Source: Acetobacter sacchari
GTDB lineage: Bacteria > Pseudomonadota > Alphaproteobacteria > Acetobacterales > Acetobacteraceae
Length of the DNA: 64,000 bases
Direction: 5' to 3'
Assembly: GCF_017377715.1 (NCBI RefSeq)
Contig: NZ_JAFVMF010000002.1
Location: forward strand, 124,001 to 188,000
Shown here: piece by piece, positions 48,967-58,235 of the stretch
Layout of the letters: the number at the start of each line of letters is the position of its first letter
How positions within the stretch are numbered: the first letter of the stretch is position 1
Translations under genes and position numbers: made by a program
Notes under the pieces: generated by a model
What the model was told of the DNA's origin: nothing
Databases searched by the model: none
The model's input: only the letters and a program-made list of their open reading frames with translations

Positions 48967-49933
48967 GCAAAATTTCTCCAAGAAAATTAATGAGTTAAGC
49001 AGAGATCTCAATCGGGGCCTGCGATGCTGCGTTACACGTCCACCGTCACACGTTTGTGGGGCGGAAAGATGCATCAATTGGTCCTCAGACACCGCTGCCA
49101 CTCCGTGCGCCTGACTATGCCGCAGGATCGCTGGCAAGATGTTGGAGCAGCCACGGAGACAGCAAACGGTGCCCGTAGCACGCGACGATGTTTTGCCACC
49201 TAACGGTCAGGGCTCTTCTAAATAACGTGCCAAAATGCTCCGCATTGAATGCGGGATCACCCGCGTAGCGCGACCTGTGAATGAAACGCAGGACTCGCAC
49301 TTTCCCCAGCGGATGAGAAACGCAAGCTGATTCTTGGCCTTGACAGCCAGATTCTCCGTGTATGGCGGATTTCAGCCAGTTTTTGGCGCAACTCGCCTGA
49401 CACATTAACGTCATATTACCCACAGATTCCGTGGACAGGTGTTGGAATAACTCTGTGGATAAACTGTGCAGCGACAGGCGGGCCGCCGCCTGCGCTTAGC
49501 TTTCCCTCTTTGTTCCCGACGAATCCACAATGAGCCTGTTAATCGCCTCGCCGAAAAAAAATCCGACAATGCATCATCTGTGCATTGCCATAGCGGGAAG
49601 AGAGGACGGAGAGGCTTCAACAGCTTGCATCCAGTCCGGAGTCTGGGAACTGATGGACCTTGCAGGCGCCTGTCAGTCAAAGCCCACTCCACATCGGCAC
49701 ACTTGATAACGCCACACTGCAGCACACTCTCGGCAAAGCGGAGAGATTGGTGGTTAAGCTTGCCTGGGCCCTCGCGCAGACGCAGTGCAATGTCCAAAAC
49801 AGATCCGTAAATCCGGACCGCATGGCCACATACCGCGCCAAAGGCGTCGCGCCGGACGCTTAGATCTACAACGTCTGACTAACGGTCGCCGCTCGCCACT
49901 TCAGAGAGAACGATCAGCATACACCGCCTCAAC
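48967..49933. other. gene-poor region 3' of tRNA-His with DnaA-box-like sites
   Basis: No convincing gene in about 970 bases; frames on both strands (49115-49423, 49411-49810) lack recognisable motifs. Three DnaA-box-like nonamers lie within 115 bases: TTACCCACA (49416-49424), a perfect TTATCCACA on the minus strand (49454-49462), and GAATCCACA (49521-49529). Confidence 0.45.
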
Positions 49934-50389
49934 TCAGTTTATCACCCGTATGCTATTTGCATTTTCCAAATCTATATGAGTTTGAAAGTAGTACTTGTCA
50001 GTTATTTCTCCATTAACTACGAAGGCTATCCTCACTTTCAACGCAGTACCAGAAATTTCTATGCGCTTATTAAGGTAGTAGGTAGACGGGTTTTCATGCA
50101 AGCGCGCTTCAAGCGTTTTTATTAATTCTTGATCGATTTCAATACTAAGATTCCTCTGATCTCTATAATCTTTTTCTGAATTAAGATATAAGTTACCTTT
50201 ATCATAACCCGTGGCTTGGACCGTCATGAGAAATTTTCCGGAAATTCCGCTCTCCGTTCTTGCCGCAGCCATCACCGCCTGCTCTGGAGTAATATAATTA
50301 CTGCCATAGTTTGAAAATTTATTATCTGCGCACCCGCTTCCAAAGAACAGGACACCAGTCAGAATATAAGCTGGCCTGATACGGTTCAA
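49934..50389 (-). CDS. putative lipoprotein with OB-fold-like domain
   Basis: A TTG at 50389 with GGGAG 9 bases upstream gives 151 residues beginning NRIRPAYILTGVLFFGSGC, a plausible lipoprotein signal with the acylated cysteine near residue 20, though the lipobox is weak. The remainder has VQATGYDKGNLYLNSE and YRDQRNLSIEI, resembling the strand-turn pattern of small OB-fold proteins. Codons are AT-rich compared with the neighbours. Longer starts (50431, 50461) have no ribosome site. The family is not identified. Confidence 0.6.
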   Translation of the reverse strand: MNRIRPAYILTGVLFFGSGCADNKFSNYGSNYITPEQAVMAAARTESGISGKFLMTVQATGYDKGNLYLNSEKDYRDQRNLSIEIDQELIKTLEARLHENPSTYYLNKRIEISGTALKVRIAFVVNGEITDKYYFQTHIDLENANSIRVIN

Positions 50390-50647
50390 AATTCGACACT
50401 CCCACGTGTAAAAATGTAACTTGCAATGCATATCGCATAGAAAATCATTTAGGCGAACCAAACCCCGCGATCCCGAAACACTGCGGCACTTTCAGGATTC
50501 GTCGGCAACTGATCTGGACCTTCACAACCCCGCAGGGCTTCAGAAAAGCCATGAGCATATATCGCCCGGCAAACCGGGTCAGACGATCAACGTCACATTA
50601 CCCCCAGCTTGCCGAGTTCCTGAAGTGCCGCGGTCTCGCGACGCTCT

Positions 50648-51538
50648 CTATGCGTCGTTGGCCGCGAACCGCTCCATGACCGCGATGGCGGCCGAATAAT
50701 CGTCGTTCGGGCGGCTGTGGCGGCCCAGCGACAACACCTGCAGGGCGCCCGCCAGAGTGGGCGCCGGTATCGCCTGTCGGGCTATGGCGTCGACCAGAAG
50801 GCGCATGTCCTTCTGCATCAACCGCGACGGAAACTGCGAGGCGAAGTCGCCAGTTTTCGCCGCCTTCAGTTTCCTCTTGTGATGCGGGGAAATCACGGCG
50901 ACCTGATCCAGCGCGTCGAACAGCATCGAGCGGTCCAGCCCCGAGGCCAGCCCGTAAGACACAGTCTCCGCCAGCGCGGTCAGGCCCGCGCCCATGATGC
51001 CGTTCACCACCAGTTTCAGCTTCGCTCCGCTGCCAGAGGGACCTGCATGGATGGTCATCTTGCCAATGGTGTCGAAGATCGGCGCGGCATTTGCGACCTC
51101 TTCCACAGAGCCGCCGACCAGAATTACCAGAGCGTGCGCCTCCGCCTCTGGCGTGCTGCCGGAGACCGGGGCGTCGAGCACCGCGACGCCTTTCGCGTGT
51201 CCAGCCGCGAGCAGTGCGTCCGTCGCCTCGGGCGAAACGGATGAAGTGTTGAGCAACACGCCGCCCGCCTTCATGCCCGCCAGAGCGCCGTTTTCACCGT
51301 ACATCGAGGCTTCCAGCGCCTCATCATCCGGCACGCAGGCGATGACGACATCCGCCTTCTCCGCGACCGCGCGGGCGGTCTGAAGAATCTCGACCGCAGG
51401 GTCGCCGCTCTTGCCGGACGGGGTGTAGGCAATCACGCCGTAACCGGCGTTGCGCAGATGGACGCCCATTCGGGTCGCCATCGCACCAAAACCGATAAAG
51501 CCGAGCAGCGGGGTGTTTTGCGGGGTAAGCGCGGTCAT
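50648..51538 (-). CDS. NAD(P)-dependent 3-hydroxyisobutyrate dehydrogenase-family protein
   Basis: A 296-residue beta-hydroxyacid dehydrogenase: GFIGFGAMATRMGVHL near residue 12, DAPVSGSTPEAEAHAL near residue 120, and the catalytic lysine in SGAKLKLVVNG near residue 170. The start at MTALTPQ has GAGG 7 bases upstream; an 80-codon upstream frame is not conserved. It is distinct from the enzyme at 31748. Substrate unknown. Confidence 0.9.
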   Translation of the reverse strand: MTALTPQNTPLLGFIGFGAMATRMGVHLRNAGYGVIAYTPSGKSGDPAVEILQTARAVAEKADVVIACVPDDEALEASMYGENGALAGMKAGGVLLNTSSVSPEATDALLAAGHAKGVAVLDAPVSGSTPEAEAHALVILVGGSVEEVANAAPIFDTIGKMTIHAGPSGSGAKLKLVVNGIMGAGLTALAETVSYGLASGLDRSMLFDALDQVAVISPHHKRKLKAAKTGDFASQFPSRLMQKDMRLLVDAIARQAIPAPTLAGALQVLSLGRHSRPNDDYSAAIAVMERFAANDA

Positions 51539-51647
51539 GGGCGTCCTCGGGAAATGCTGCGCGCGAAAGCGGTGGCTGACGTGAAGATCACCGCGACTGC
51601 CCGACGCAGGGTTGCGCGCGAGGCAGCCGGAGCCGCTTCGCGCAGGA

Positions 51648-52832
51648 TCAGGCCAGTTTGTCGCCTCCGCGCTCGCGGGTCCAGCTACGCCACACCAGAT
51701 GCAACGCCGCCATGGCGGCCGGCCCCACGAACAGACCCAGCATCCCCCAGGTTTCCGCTCCGCCGAGAATACCAAGCAACACCCAGAGGAAAGGTAATTG
51801 CGTGCTGCCGCCGATCAGGGTCGGGCGGACGAAATGATCAGCGACGAAGATGACGACTGCGCCGATAACGAAGACGCTGATCGCCGCGACCGTCGCGCCC
51901 TTGATGAAGATCAGGACGGACACCAGACCGATGGCGATCATCGCGCAGAACGGAATCATCGCCGCAATCGCCGTCACTACCCCGAACAGGGCCGGATGGG
52001 GCGCGCCCGCCAGCAGGTAGACGACGCCCATCAGCAGTCCTTCGCCCACGCCCACAAGCACCAGACCGGCGACGGTGCCGTGGATCGAGGCGACAATCTG
52101 GCGCGCGATCACCTCTCCCCGTCGGCCGAACAGACGGCGCGACGCGAACGTGCATTGCCGCGCGGCGGCGGCGCCGTCCTTGTAGAGGAAGAAGAGGGTC
52201 AGCAACGAGAAGCAGAAAAGGGTGGTCCTGTGCGCTACCTGCGATCCCACGGCCTTCGTCACCGCCATGCTGCGGCTGTCGAGCGAACTGAAGAACTCGT
52301 GCGCGTCTTCCGGGTTGCTCAGATTGTTCTCCCACCAGGCAACCACGCTTTCCGCGCCGAGCGGCAGGTGATGCGCCCATCTTGGAACCGGAATGCCGGA
52401 GCTTCGGGCGCTCTGCATGAGCTCAAGCATGCCCTGCGCTTCTTTGGCCGCCTCCAGCCCCACCATGATCAGGGGGATCAAGAAAATGAGCGCCAGCGCC
52501 GCCGTGAAGAGCAGAGGCAAGGTGACGCCGTTGGCGAGACGCGGCCAGCGTTCGCGCGTGCGCTGATAGAGCGGCCATGTCGCGATCGCGAACACGCCGC
52601 CCCAGACCAGCGCGGTCAGAAACCCTGCGATGGTGTAGAGGGCGACCGCCGCGATGGCGATGCCCAGAAATTCCCGCGCACGCCACTGCGACCGCATGAT
52701 GACCGAGCGCTGGGCCGGGGTGGAAGCCTCGGCCTCCGCGGGCGACGGGGTCAGAAGATCCGCAGGCGGCGTGCGGCCCGCGGCATGCGCGCCGGGCGGC
52801 GGCTCGATCAATGTCTGACCGGTCTTGGACAT
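51648..52832 (-). CDS. AI-2E family membrane transporter (second copy)
   Basis: A 394-residue permease with about eight transmembrane helices after a 50-residue, proline- and alanine-rich cytosolic head. The conserved end DHFVRPTLIGGSTQLPFLWVL matches the AI-2E/PerM family. It is only loosely similar to the copy at 21622 and stands alone between oligopeptidase B and the dehydrogenase at 50648. Substrate unknown. Confidence 0.88.
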   Translation of the reverse strand: MSKTGQTLIEPPPGAHAAGRTPPADLLTPSPAEAEASTPAQRSVIMRSQWRAREFLGIAIAAVALYTIAGFLTALVWGGVFAIATWPLYQRTRERWPRLANGVTLPLLFTAALALIFLIPLIMVGLEAAKEAQGMLELMQSARSSGIPVPRWAHHLPLGAESVVAWWENNLSNPEDAHEFFSSLDSRSMAVTKAVGSQVAHRTTLFCFSLLTLFFLYKDGAAAARQCTFASRRLFGRRGEVIARQIVASIHGTVAGLVLVGVGEGLLMGVVYLLAGAPHPALFGVVTAIAAMIPFCAMIAIGLVSVLIFIKGATVAAISVFVIGAVVIFVADHFVRPTLIGGSTQLPFLWVLLGILGGAETWGMLGLFVGPAAMAALHLVWRSWTRERGGDKLA

Positions 52833-53059
52833 CCGAACCTGCTTCCTCCCTGGGGCGGCGTAAAATATGGCCCCGCCTTGCGCCGTCCGACCACTCGCGC
52901 GGTGGATCAGGGAATGACGCGCAGGTGGGCTTCACGCTGTGCTGCGCCTCCGATTCGTTTCGAATGGAGCACATCCACACACGGCGCAGAACGCCGAGCA
53001 TACCCCACTTCGTGCGACGGAGCGAACGGGCGGGGCGAACCGGCCGCTACGGCGCTGCG

Positions 53060-55150
53060 TCAGCCCCGACGCGCGGCCCCTTCCGCCCAGATGGCGAAAG
53101 CATGGATCAGCGCCGCCTCGTCCAGCGACTTGAACCGCCCGGACGCGCCGCCATGCCCGGCCTCCATGTTGATGCGCAGCAACTGCGGTCGTCCGGAGGT
53201 CGAATGTTCGCGCAGCTTCGCGATCCACTTCGCGGGCTCCCAATAGGTCACGCGCGGATCGGTCAGACCGCCGATGGCGAACACCGTGGGATAGGGCTTC
53301 GCCTCGATCCGGTCATACGGCGAATACCCGGCGATGCGGTCATAGGCCGCAACGTCGGTCAGCGGATTGCCCCACTCCGGCCACTCCGGCGGCGTCAGCG
53401 GCAACGTGTCGTCCGACATGGTGTTCAGAACGTCAACGAACGGCACCACGGCGACGATTCCCGCGAACAGCTCCGGCCGCATGTTCGCGATCGCGCCCAT
53501 CAGCATCCCGCCCGCAGAGCGACCGTCCGCGACGATGCGCCCTGCCTCCGTCACGCCCTGAGTAATCAGATGCTCGGCGCAGGCGATAAAGTCGGTGAAC
53601 GTGTTGGCCTTGGTCTCTCCCCGCCCGCCGAGGAACCAGTTCCATCCCTTCTCCGCCCCGCCGCGCACATGCGCGATGGCGTAGACCCAGCCGCGATCGA
53701 CCAGACTGAGATTGCGGGTCGAAAACGTCGGGTCGATGGAGATGCCGTATGACCCATATCCGTAAAGCAACGTCGGCGCCGGAACGCCTTCCGGCGCATC
53801 GCGACGACGCAGCAGCGTGATTGGCACGCTCTCTCCGTCCGGCGCCTTCGCGAACAGCCGCTGGCAGACGTAATCGGCCGGATCGTGGCCTGACGGGATG
53901 TCCTGCGCTTTCAGCAGCGAGCGTTCGCGCGTCGCCATGTCGTAGGACAGCCACTGGCGCGGCGTCGTCGGCGACTGATAGGAGTAGCGCAGCTCGTTCG
54001 TAGCAAATTCATAGGAGCCGTCGAGGGACAGCGTGTAGGCGTCCTCATCCGTCGCCAGATGATGGGCCTCCCCCTCTCGCGGCAGGATCTGGATCGCCGT
54101 GTTCGCGTCCACGCGCTCCACCCACACGACATGATCGGCGAACGCCGTGCAGTCGGTGATGTAACGGCCCGGACGATGCGGAACCAGTTCGCGCCACGCC
54201 GCACGGTCGCCGATCTGCGCGTCCAGAATCGTCATCAGGCGGAAATCCGTCGCGTCGCCAAGATTGGTGCGGACCACGAAGCGGTCGCCCCAGTGCGACA
54301 AATCGTAAGTCACGCCCTTCTCGCGCGGCGCCACGCAACGCGCCGCCGCGGTGGGGTCGTCGCCCGGCACGACCCAGCTTTCCGCCGTGTCGTGATCGTT
54401 GGAGCTGACGACGATCCAGCGCCCAGAGCGGGTGGACGCGACGCCCGCGAAGAAGCCGGGGTCCTTTTCCTCGTAAACCAGTTCATCGGCGCCGCCCGCG
54501 ACGGCGCGGCGGAACACTTTCACCGGGCGCCCGTTCTCGTCACGCCATGTCCAGAAAATATATTGTGAATCGGGCGAGAATACGAAATTTCCTGAGCAGT
54601 CACCGATCTCGACCGGCAACAGCGCGCCGCTCGCCAGATCCTTCACCCGAACGGTGTAGATTTCCGAGCCCTGCGTGTCCTCCGCCCAGGCGAACAGCGC
54701 GTGATCGGGGCTGTGTGTCGCCGAACGCGCCACGTAGTAGCTGTGATCCTTGGCGCGGGCGTCGGCGTCGAGCAGCACCTCTTCCTGATCGGCGCGATCC
54801 TCGTGATACCGCACATGGCGCGGCTGCTGCGCCCCGGCTTCGTACCGAACGCCATAGCGCCAGACGCCATGCGGCAGCGCGGGGTAGGACTCGTCTTCCC
54901 GCAACCGCCCCTTCATCTCCGCCACGATCTCCGCCTGCAACGCCTGTGTCGAGGCCAGAACGGAATCGCTGTAGGCGTTCTCCGCGCGCAGATGCTCCGC
55001 AATATCAGCGCGCAGCAATGCCGGGTCGCGCAGAACGGCCTGCCAGTTGTCATCCTTCATCCACCCGTAATCGTCGGTGCGGGTGCGCCCGAGTTGCTCG
55101 ATGGTGCGAGGATCCTTGCGGGCGGCGGGCGGGGCGACTGGGTGGGACAT
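53060..55150 (-). CDS. ptrB: oligopeptidase B (S9 prolyl-oligopeptidase family)
   Basis: Cytosolic serine peptidase cutting short peptides after basic residues. The 696 residues comprise an N-terminal beta-propeller (about 70-410) and a C-terminal alpha/beta-hydrolase domain. The nucleophile is in DGRSAGGMLMG, an aspartate in GGLTDPRV and the histidine in EAGHGGASGR. The start MSHPVAPP is chosen because GGAAAG lies 8 bases upstream; the longer frame to 55297 is not conserved. Confidence 0.93.
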   Translation of the reverse strand: MSHPVAPPAARKDPRTIEQLGRTRTDDYGWMKDDNWQAVLRDPALLRADIAEHLRAENAYSDSVLASTQALQAEIVAEMKGRLREDESYPALPHGVWRYGVRYEAGAQQPRHVRYHEDRADQEEVLLDADARAKDHSYYVARSATHSPDHALFAWAEDTQGSEIYTVRVKDLASGALLPVEIGDCSGNFVFSPDSQYIFWTWRDENGRPVKVFRRAVAGGADELVYEEKDPGFFAGVASTRSGRWIVVSSNDHDTAESWVVPGDDPTAAARCVAPREKGVTYDLSHWGDRFVVRTNLGDATDFRLMTILDAQIGDRAAWRELVPHRPGRYITDCTAFADHVVWVERVDANTAIQILPREGEAHHLATDEDAYTLSLDGSYEFATNELRYSYQSPTTPRQWLSYDMATRERSLLKAQDIPSGHDPADYVCQRLFAKAPDGESVPITLLRRRDAPEGVPAPTLLYGYGSYGISIDPTFSTRNLSLVDRGWVYAIAHVRGGAEKGWNWFLGGRGETKANTFTDFIACAEHLITQGVTEAGRIVADGRSAGGMLMGAIANMRPELFAGIVAVVPFVDVLNTMSDDTLPLTPPEWPEWGNPLTDVAAYDRIAGYSPYDRIEAKPYPTVFAIGGLTDPRVTYWEPAKWIAKLREHSTSGRPQLLRINMEAGHGGASGRFKSLDEAALIHAFAIWAEGAARRG

Positions 55151-55471
55151 CAAGGCTTTCCGTGCGGTGGTCGGGGGGGGCACCATGGCACAGTTCTGGT
55201 GGGGTGGCATGGGAGACAGTGAGATGGAAGGGGCTGTCCGGATTTGCGGGATGAATGGAAGGTCGGCAGTTAGGCAGGAAAATGAGCAAGCAGCCATTTA
55301 CGCGATCCACATTCGTGACAGCTTCACCCCTCTCGTCGCCGTTCCCTAGCTCATTGGCGCGTCCCGATTGCCGGCCAACTGCTTCAAGCCCCCCCACACG
55401 AGATGGGAGTCAGCCGAAAACCGGCGTTGGCCCACTGGGCGATGTGGTCGCAACGCTGCTAGCCTCGTGCG
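55151..55471. other. ptrB-Mrr intergenic region
   Basis: 320 bases between divergent genes. It should carry both promoters; no coding sequence, direct repeat or attachment-like site was recognised. Confidence 0.4.
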
Positions 55472-56449
55472 ATGGATGACTTCCCAAGCCTGCGGCTTCG
55501 ACCACACCAAGCAGACTTCGTTGATCAATTCCTAGTAAGGAGCGATTCCAGAACCTTGCTCATCGCAGGCGCTGGCATGGGCAAGACCGTCACCACTCGT
55601 GCAACCGCGACGCGCATGCTTAAGCAAGGTTTAGCAGACCGCGTCCTATTTGTCGCGGATCAGCATGTGCTGAAGAGGGACTGGGAAAACAACTGGCCAT
55701 TCGGCGCCAAACTCGGTGACGTAATCACAGCCAGTCTCGCAACCACCCATGCGGAACTTGCGCGCGATCCAGACTCAATCTGGCGGAGCGCGATACCGGG
55801 TACACGCTGGCTACTCCTGTTCGATGGCATCGAGGGGGCGGCCAATCGATTGGAAACGATCGCTTCAGACGCCCTCTCTCGCTTTCCGGGCTCGCGTGCG
55901 CTGTTTGTGGGGCAAAGGGCGCCCGATTGGCAGGTCGATAGTAAATTCGCCTTCGATCACGCCTTCTTTGATCCTGATGCTTTGGCGATTGCAGAGACGC
56001 AGGCGCATTTGCGCCCGCTTGCGCCGAGCATCCCGCTGCTGGTGAAAATCCAGCGCAAGTTATTGCAGTTGGACGACTTAAACTGGAGGCAATTCGAACA
56101 ATTGATAGCGCAGATGCTGGAGTTCGATGGTTATCAGGTCGAACTCATGAAAGGTACCAAGGATGGTGGTGTAGATGTCGTAGCGATCCGCGATCTGGGG
56201 GGCGCAGGGTTATTTAAGTCCGTTTGGCAGGCCAAGAAATTGAGAGCCGATCGGAAGGTCCAGCTTTCGATAGTACGCGAACTCGCTGACACGCGCCTAG
56301 AGCATGGCGCCAGCAAGGCGATCATTGTCACCACTTCGGTACTCACCCGCGGCGCGCTCGCGCGTATCGAACGAGATCGTTACCTGCTAGGCAAGGTCGA
56401 ACGCAACGATCTAGACCGCTGGATCGATCGCATGCTTGCCGACGGGTAA
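55472..56449 (+). CDS. fusion of a helicase-like ATPase domain with an Mrr-type endonuclease
   Basis: 325 residues. Residues 8-150 look like the first RecA lobe of an SF2 helicase: LRPHQADFVDQF, Walker A GAGMGKT (33-39), VLFVADQHVLKRDW, and a Walker-B-like LLLFDG (114-119) where DEAH would be expected. Residues 205-320 are an Mrr restriction-endonuclease domain: FEQLIAQMLEFDGYQVEL, then GTKDGGVDVVA with the metal-binding D235, and QAKK (253-256). There is no second RecA lobe. The start is ATG 55472 without a clear ribosome site. It stands alone, with no methyltransferase nearby. Likely a type IV-like or novel defence protein; the role is inferred. Confidence 0.8.
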   Translation: MDDFPSLRLRPHQADFVDQFLVRSDSRTLLIAGAGMGKTVTTRATATRMLKQGLADRVLFVADQHVLKRDWENNWPFGAKLGDVITASLATTHAELARDPDSIWRSAIPGTRWLLLFDGIEGAANRLETIASDALSRFPGSRALFVGQRAPDWQVDSKFAFDHAFFDPDALAIAETQAHLRPLAPSIPLLVKIQRKLLQLDDLNWRQFEQLIAQMLEFDGYQVELMKGTKDGGVDVVAIRDLGGAGLFKSVWQAKKLRADRKVQLSIVRELADTRLEHGASKAIIVTTSVLTRGALARIERDRYLLGKVERNDLDRWIDRMLADG

Positions 56450-56703
56450 TCGGTTAGTCCGAACGTTACCACCGGAAAAATGTTGGACGATGCTGCAAAA
56501 CGCTTCTCAGCCTGCATATAAACGATCCATCTACTTGATGGCCTCGGCAAAAACTACCAATCTCTAGACCGCCCAAAGTGGCAATGGGCGCTTGCAGTGG
56601 AGGCGTCCACTAGCAAAAAATGGTCTGGACAACTGCACTTCCGACTTGAGGGACATAAGCTGAAATTCCGCACCCACCGTACGAACGCATCGACTGTCTC
56701 TAC
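56450..56703. other. region downstream of the Mrr fusion, possible coding remnant
   Basis: Plus-strand frame from 56480 reads MLDDAAKRFSACI, stops (TAA at 56519-56521), then continues in the same frame with protein-like text including GLGKNYQSLDRPKWQWALA and KKWSGQLHFRLEGHKLKF before running antisense into the MocR gene. It could be a decayed gene end; I do not recognise the family. Confidence 0.25.
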
Positions 56704-58119
56704 TCAGACCTCAACTCCACTATCGAACCCCACACTCTCCCCAACCGCCCGCCGCAACGCCGCATACACCCCTCGCCCCCCCATCTGCCCCACATTGAAC
56801 CGCATGGAGTCCGCCAGCGTGCGCGAGACGCTGAACACGTCGCCCGGCGCCAGCACCAGCCCATCCCGCAGGGCGACGCGGGCGAGCGTCTCCGCGTCCA
56901 CGCCATCCGGCAGCGCGCACCAAAGATAGAACCCGCCGCGCGGCGTCAGATGTGGAACAATTCCGATCTGACCAAGATGTTTCGTCGTCTCGCGTCTGGC
57001 CGTGGCCAGCCTGCGCCGCAACGCCTCCATATGCTTGCGGTATCCGCCGTCGCTCAGGATCGACAGCGTCACCTCGGCGGCGACAGGACACACGGCGCTG
57101 AAGCACGTCGCGACCTGCAGATCCGTCAGCGCCTCGATCCATTCCGGCGTGGACACGATATAGCCGCAACGTAAAGACGCAGACAGGGTCTTGGAAAAGC
57201 TGCCGATTCGGATGACGCGACGCAGACCGTCCAGCGTCGCCAGACGCGGCGACGGTTCAGGTTCGAAATCGGTGAAGATATCGTCCTCCACGACGATCAT
57301 GTCGTGTTCCGCCGCGATGTTCAGGACACGGTGCGCCACGCGCGGCGAGATCGTGGCGCCCGTCGGGTTATGCAGCGCCGAGTTGGTGACGTAGAGCCGG
57401 GGCCGCGCCTCCGCCACGATCTGCGCGAACTGTTCGACGTTCGGTCCGTCGGCCTCATAAGGGACGCCGACCACGTTCGCGCGATGCGCCCGCAAAAGCG
57501 CGCGGAAATTGAAGTAACACGGGTCATCGACCAGCACCGTATCGCCCGGACGCAGCAGCAGGCGGCACACAAGGTCCAGCGCCTGCGACCCGGAGCCGGT
57601 CAGAAGGATCTGGTCCGGCGCGACGGGCAGGTTTTCTGCCGCAAATTGCCGCGCCAGCAGCCGCCGCAACGGCAGGGAGCCCCGCGCAGGGCTGTATCCG
57701 GCCAGCAGCGCGTCGTCGCCGCGCGCCGCCGCCCGCATGGCGCGCCGGATCGCGTCGCCCGGCATCCACTCCGCCGGGAGCCAGCCGCAGCCGGGGCGTG
57801 GCGCATCGGGCGCCGCGTCCAGCGATTGCCGGGACACCCAGAGCGGGTCGATCTCCCGGTTGAACTGTGGTCCCGCCTCCGTCAGCACGAGTGCCGGCGC
57901 GGCCCCCGCGACGTAGAACCCGGAGCCTGCGCGGGCGCGAATGGCTCCCTCCGCGACCAGCCGGTCATAGGCTTCGACCACGGTCGAGGGGGACACGCCC
58001 ATCGCGTCAGCGCATCGCCGGACCGACGGCAGGCGGTCTCCCACGCCCAATGCGCCGCTGCTTATGCGCGCGCGTATCGCCATCACCACATCCGCCGTGC
58101 GGGAGCCTCGCGCCGTCAT
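56704..58119 (-). CDS. MocR-type regulator (GntR DNA-binding plus aminotransferase domain)
   Basis: About 471 residues. The N-terminal GntR winged helix (about 5-70, with RLPSVRRCADAMGVSPSTVVEAYDRL) is joined to a class I aminotransferase-like domain. That domain has LTGSGSQALDLVCRLL, NPTGATISPR, EDDIFTDFE, and the PLP lysine in IGSFSKTLSASLRCGY. MocR proteins bind PLP adducts and usually regulate a divergent gene, here the EamA transporter. A TTG three codons upstream (58128) is an alternative start. Confidence 0.92.
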   Translation of the reverse strand: MTARGSRTADVVMAIRARISSGALGVGDRLPSVRRCADAMGVSPSTVVEAYDRLVAEGAIRARAGSGFYVAGAAPALVLTEAGPQFNREIDPLWVSRQSLDAAPDAPRPGCGWLPAEWMPGDAIRRAMRAAARGDDALLAGYSPARGSLPLRRLLARQFAAENLPVAPDQILLTGSGSQALDLVCRLLLRPGDTVLVDDPCYFNFRALLRAHRANVVGVPYEADGPNVEQFAQIVAEARPRLYVTNSALHNPTGATISPRVAHRVLNIAAEHDMIVVEDDIFTDFEPEPSPRLATLDGLRRVIRIGSFSKTLSASLRCGYIVSTPEWIEALTDLQVATCFSAVCPVAAEVTLSILSDGGYRKHMEALRRRLATARRETTKHLGQIGIVPHLTPRGGFYLWCALPDGVDAETLARVALRDGLVLAPGDVFSVSRTLADSMRFNVGQMGGRGVYAALRRAVGESVGFDSGVEV

Positions 58120-58151
58120 CGCTTCCAATCCGTATGGTAAAAAGTATCGGT

Positions 58152-58179
58152 ACAGTTCTTTGCTATTGTACTGAACTGT
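58152..58179. promoter_or_regulatory. probable MocR operator
   Basis: ACAGTTC (58152-58158) and its exact reverse complement GAACTGT (58173-58179) are 21 bases apart centre to centre, about two helical turns, inside the 116-base region between the divergent MocR and EamA genes. Confidence 0.55.
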
Positions 58180-58235
58180 TCCTGTCGCCGCCAGCGCCGA
58201 ACCGCCTACTGTTCCCGAAAATCGTGGGGGACTTC

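Noticed and set aside
49411-49810. Opposing frames of 114-128 codons after tRNA-His
   Set aside because: Neither has a recognisable domain, start signal or consistent composition.
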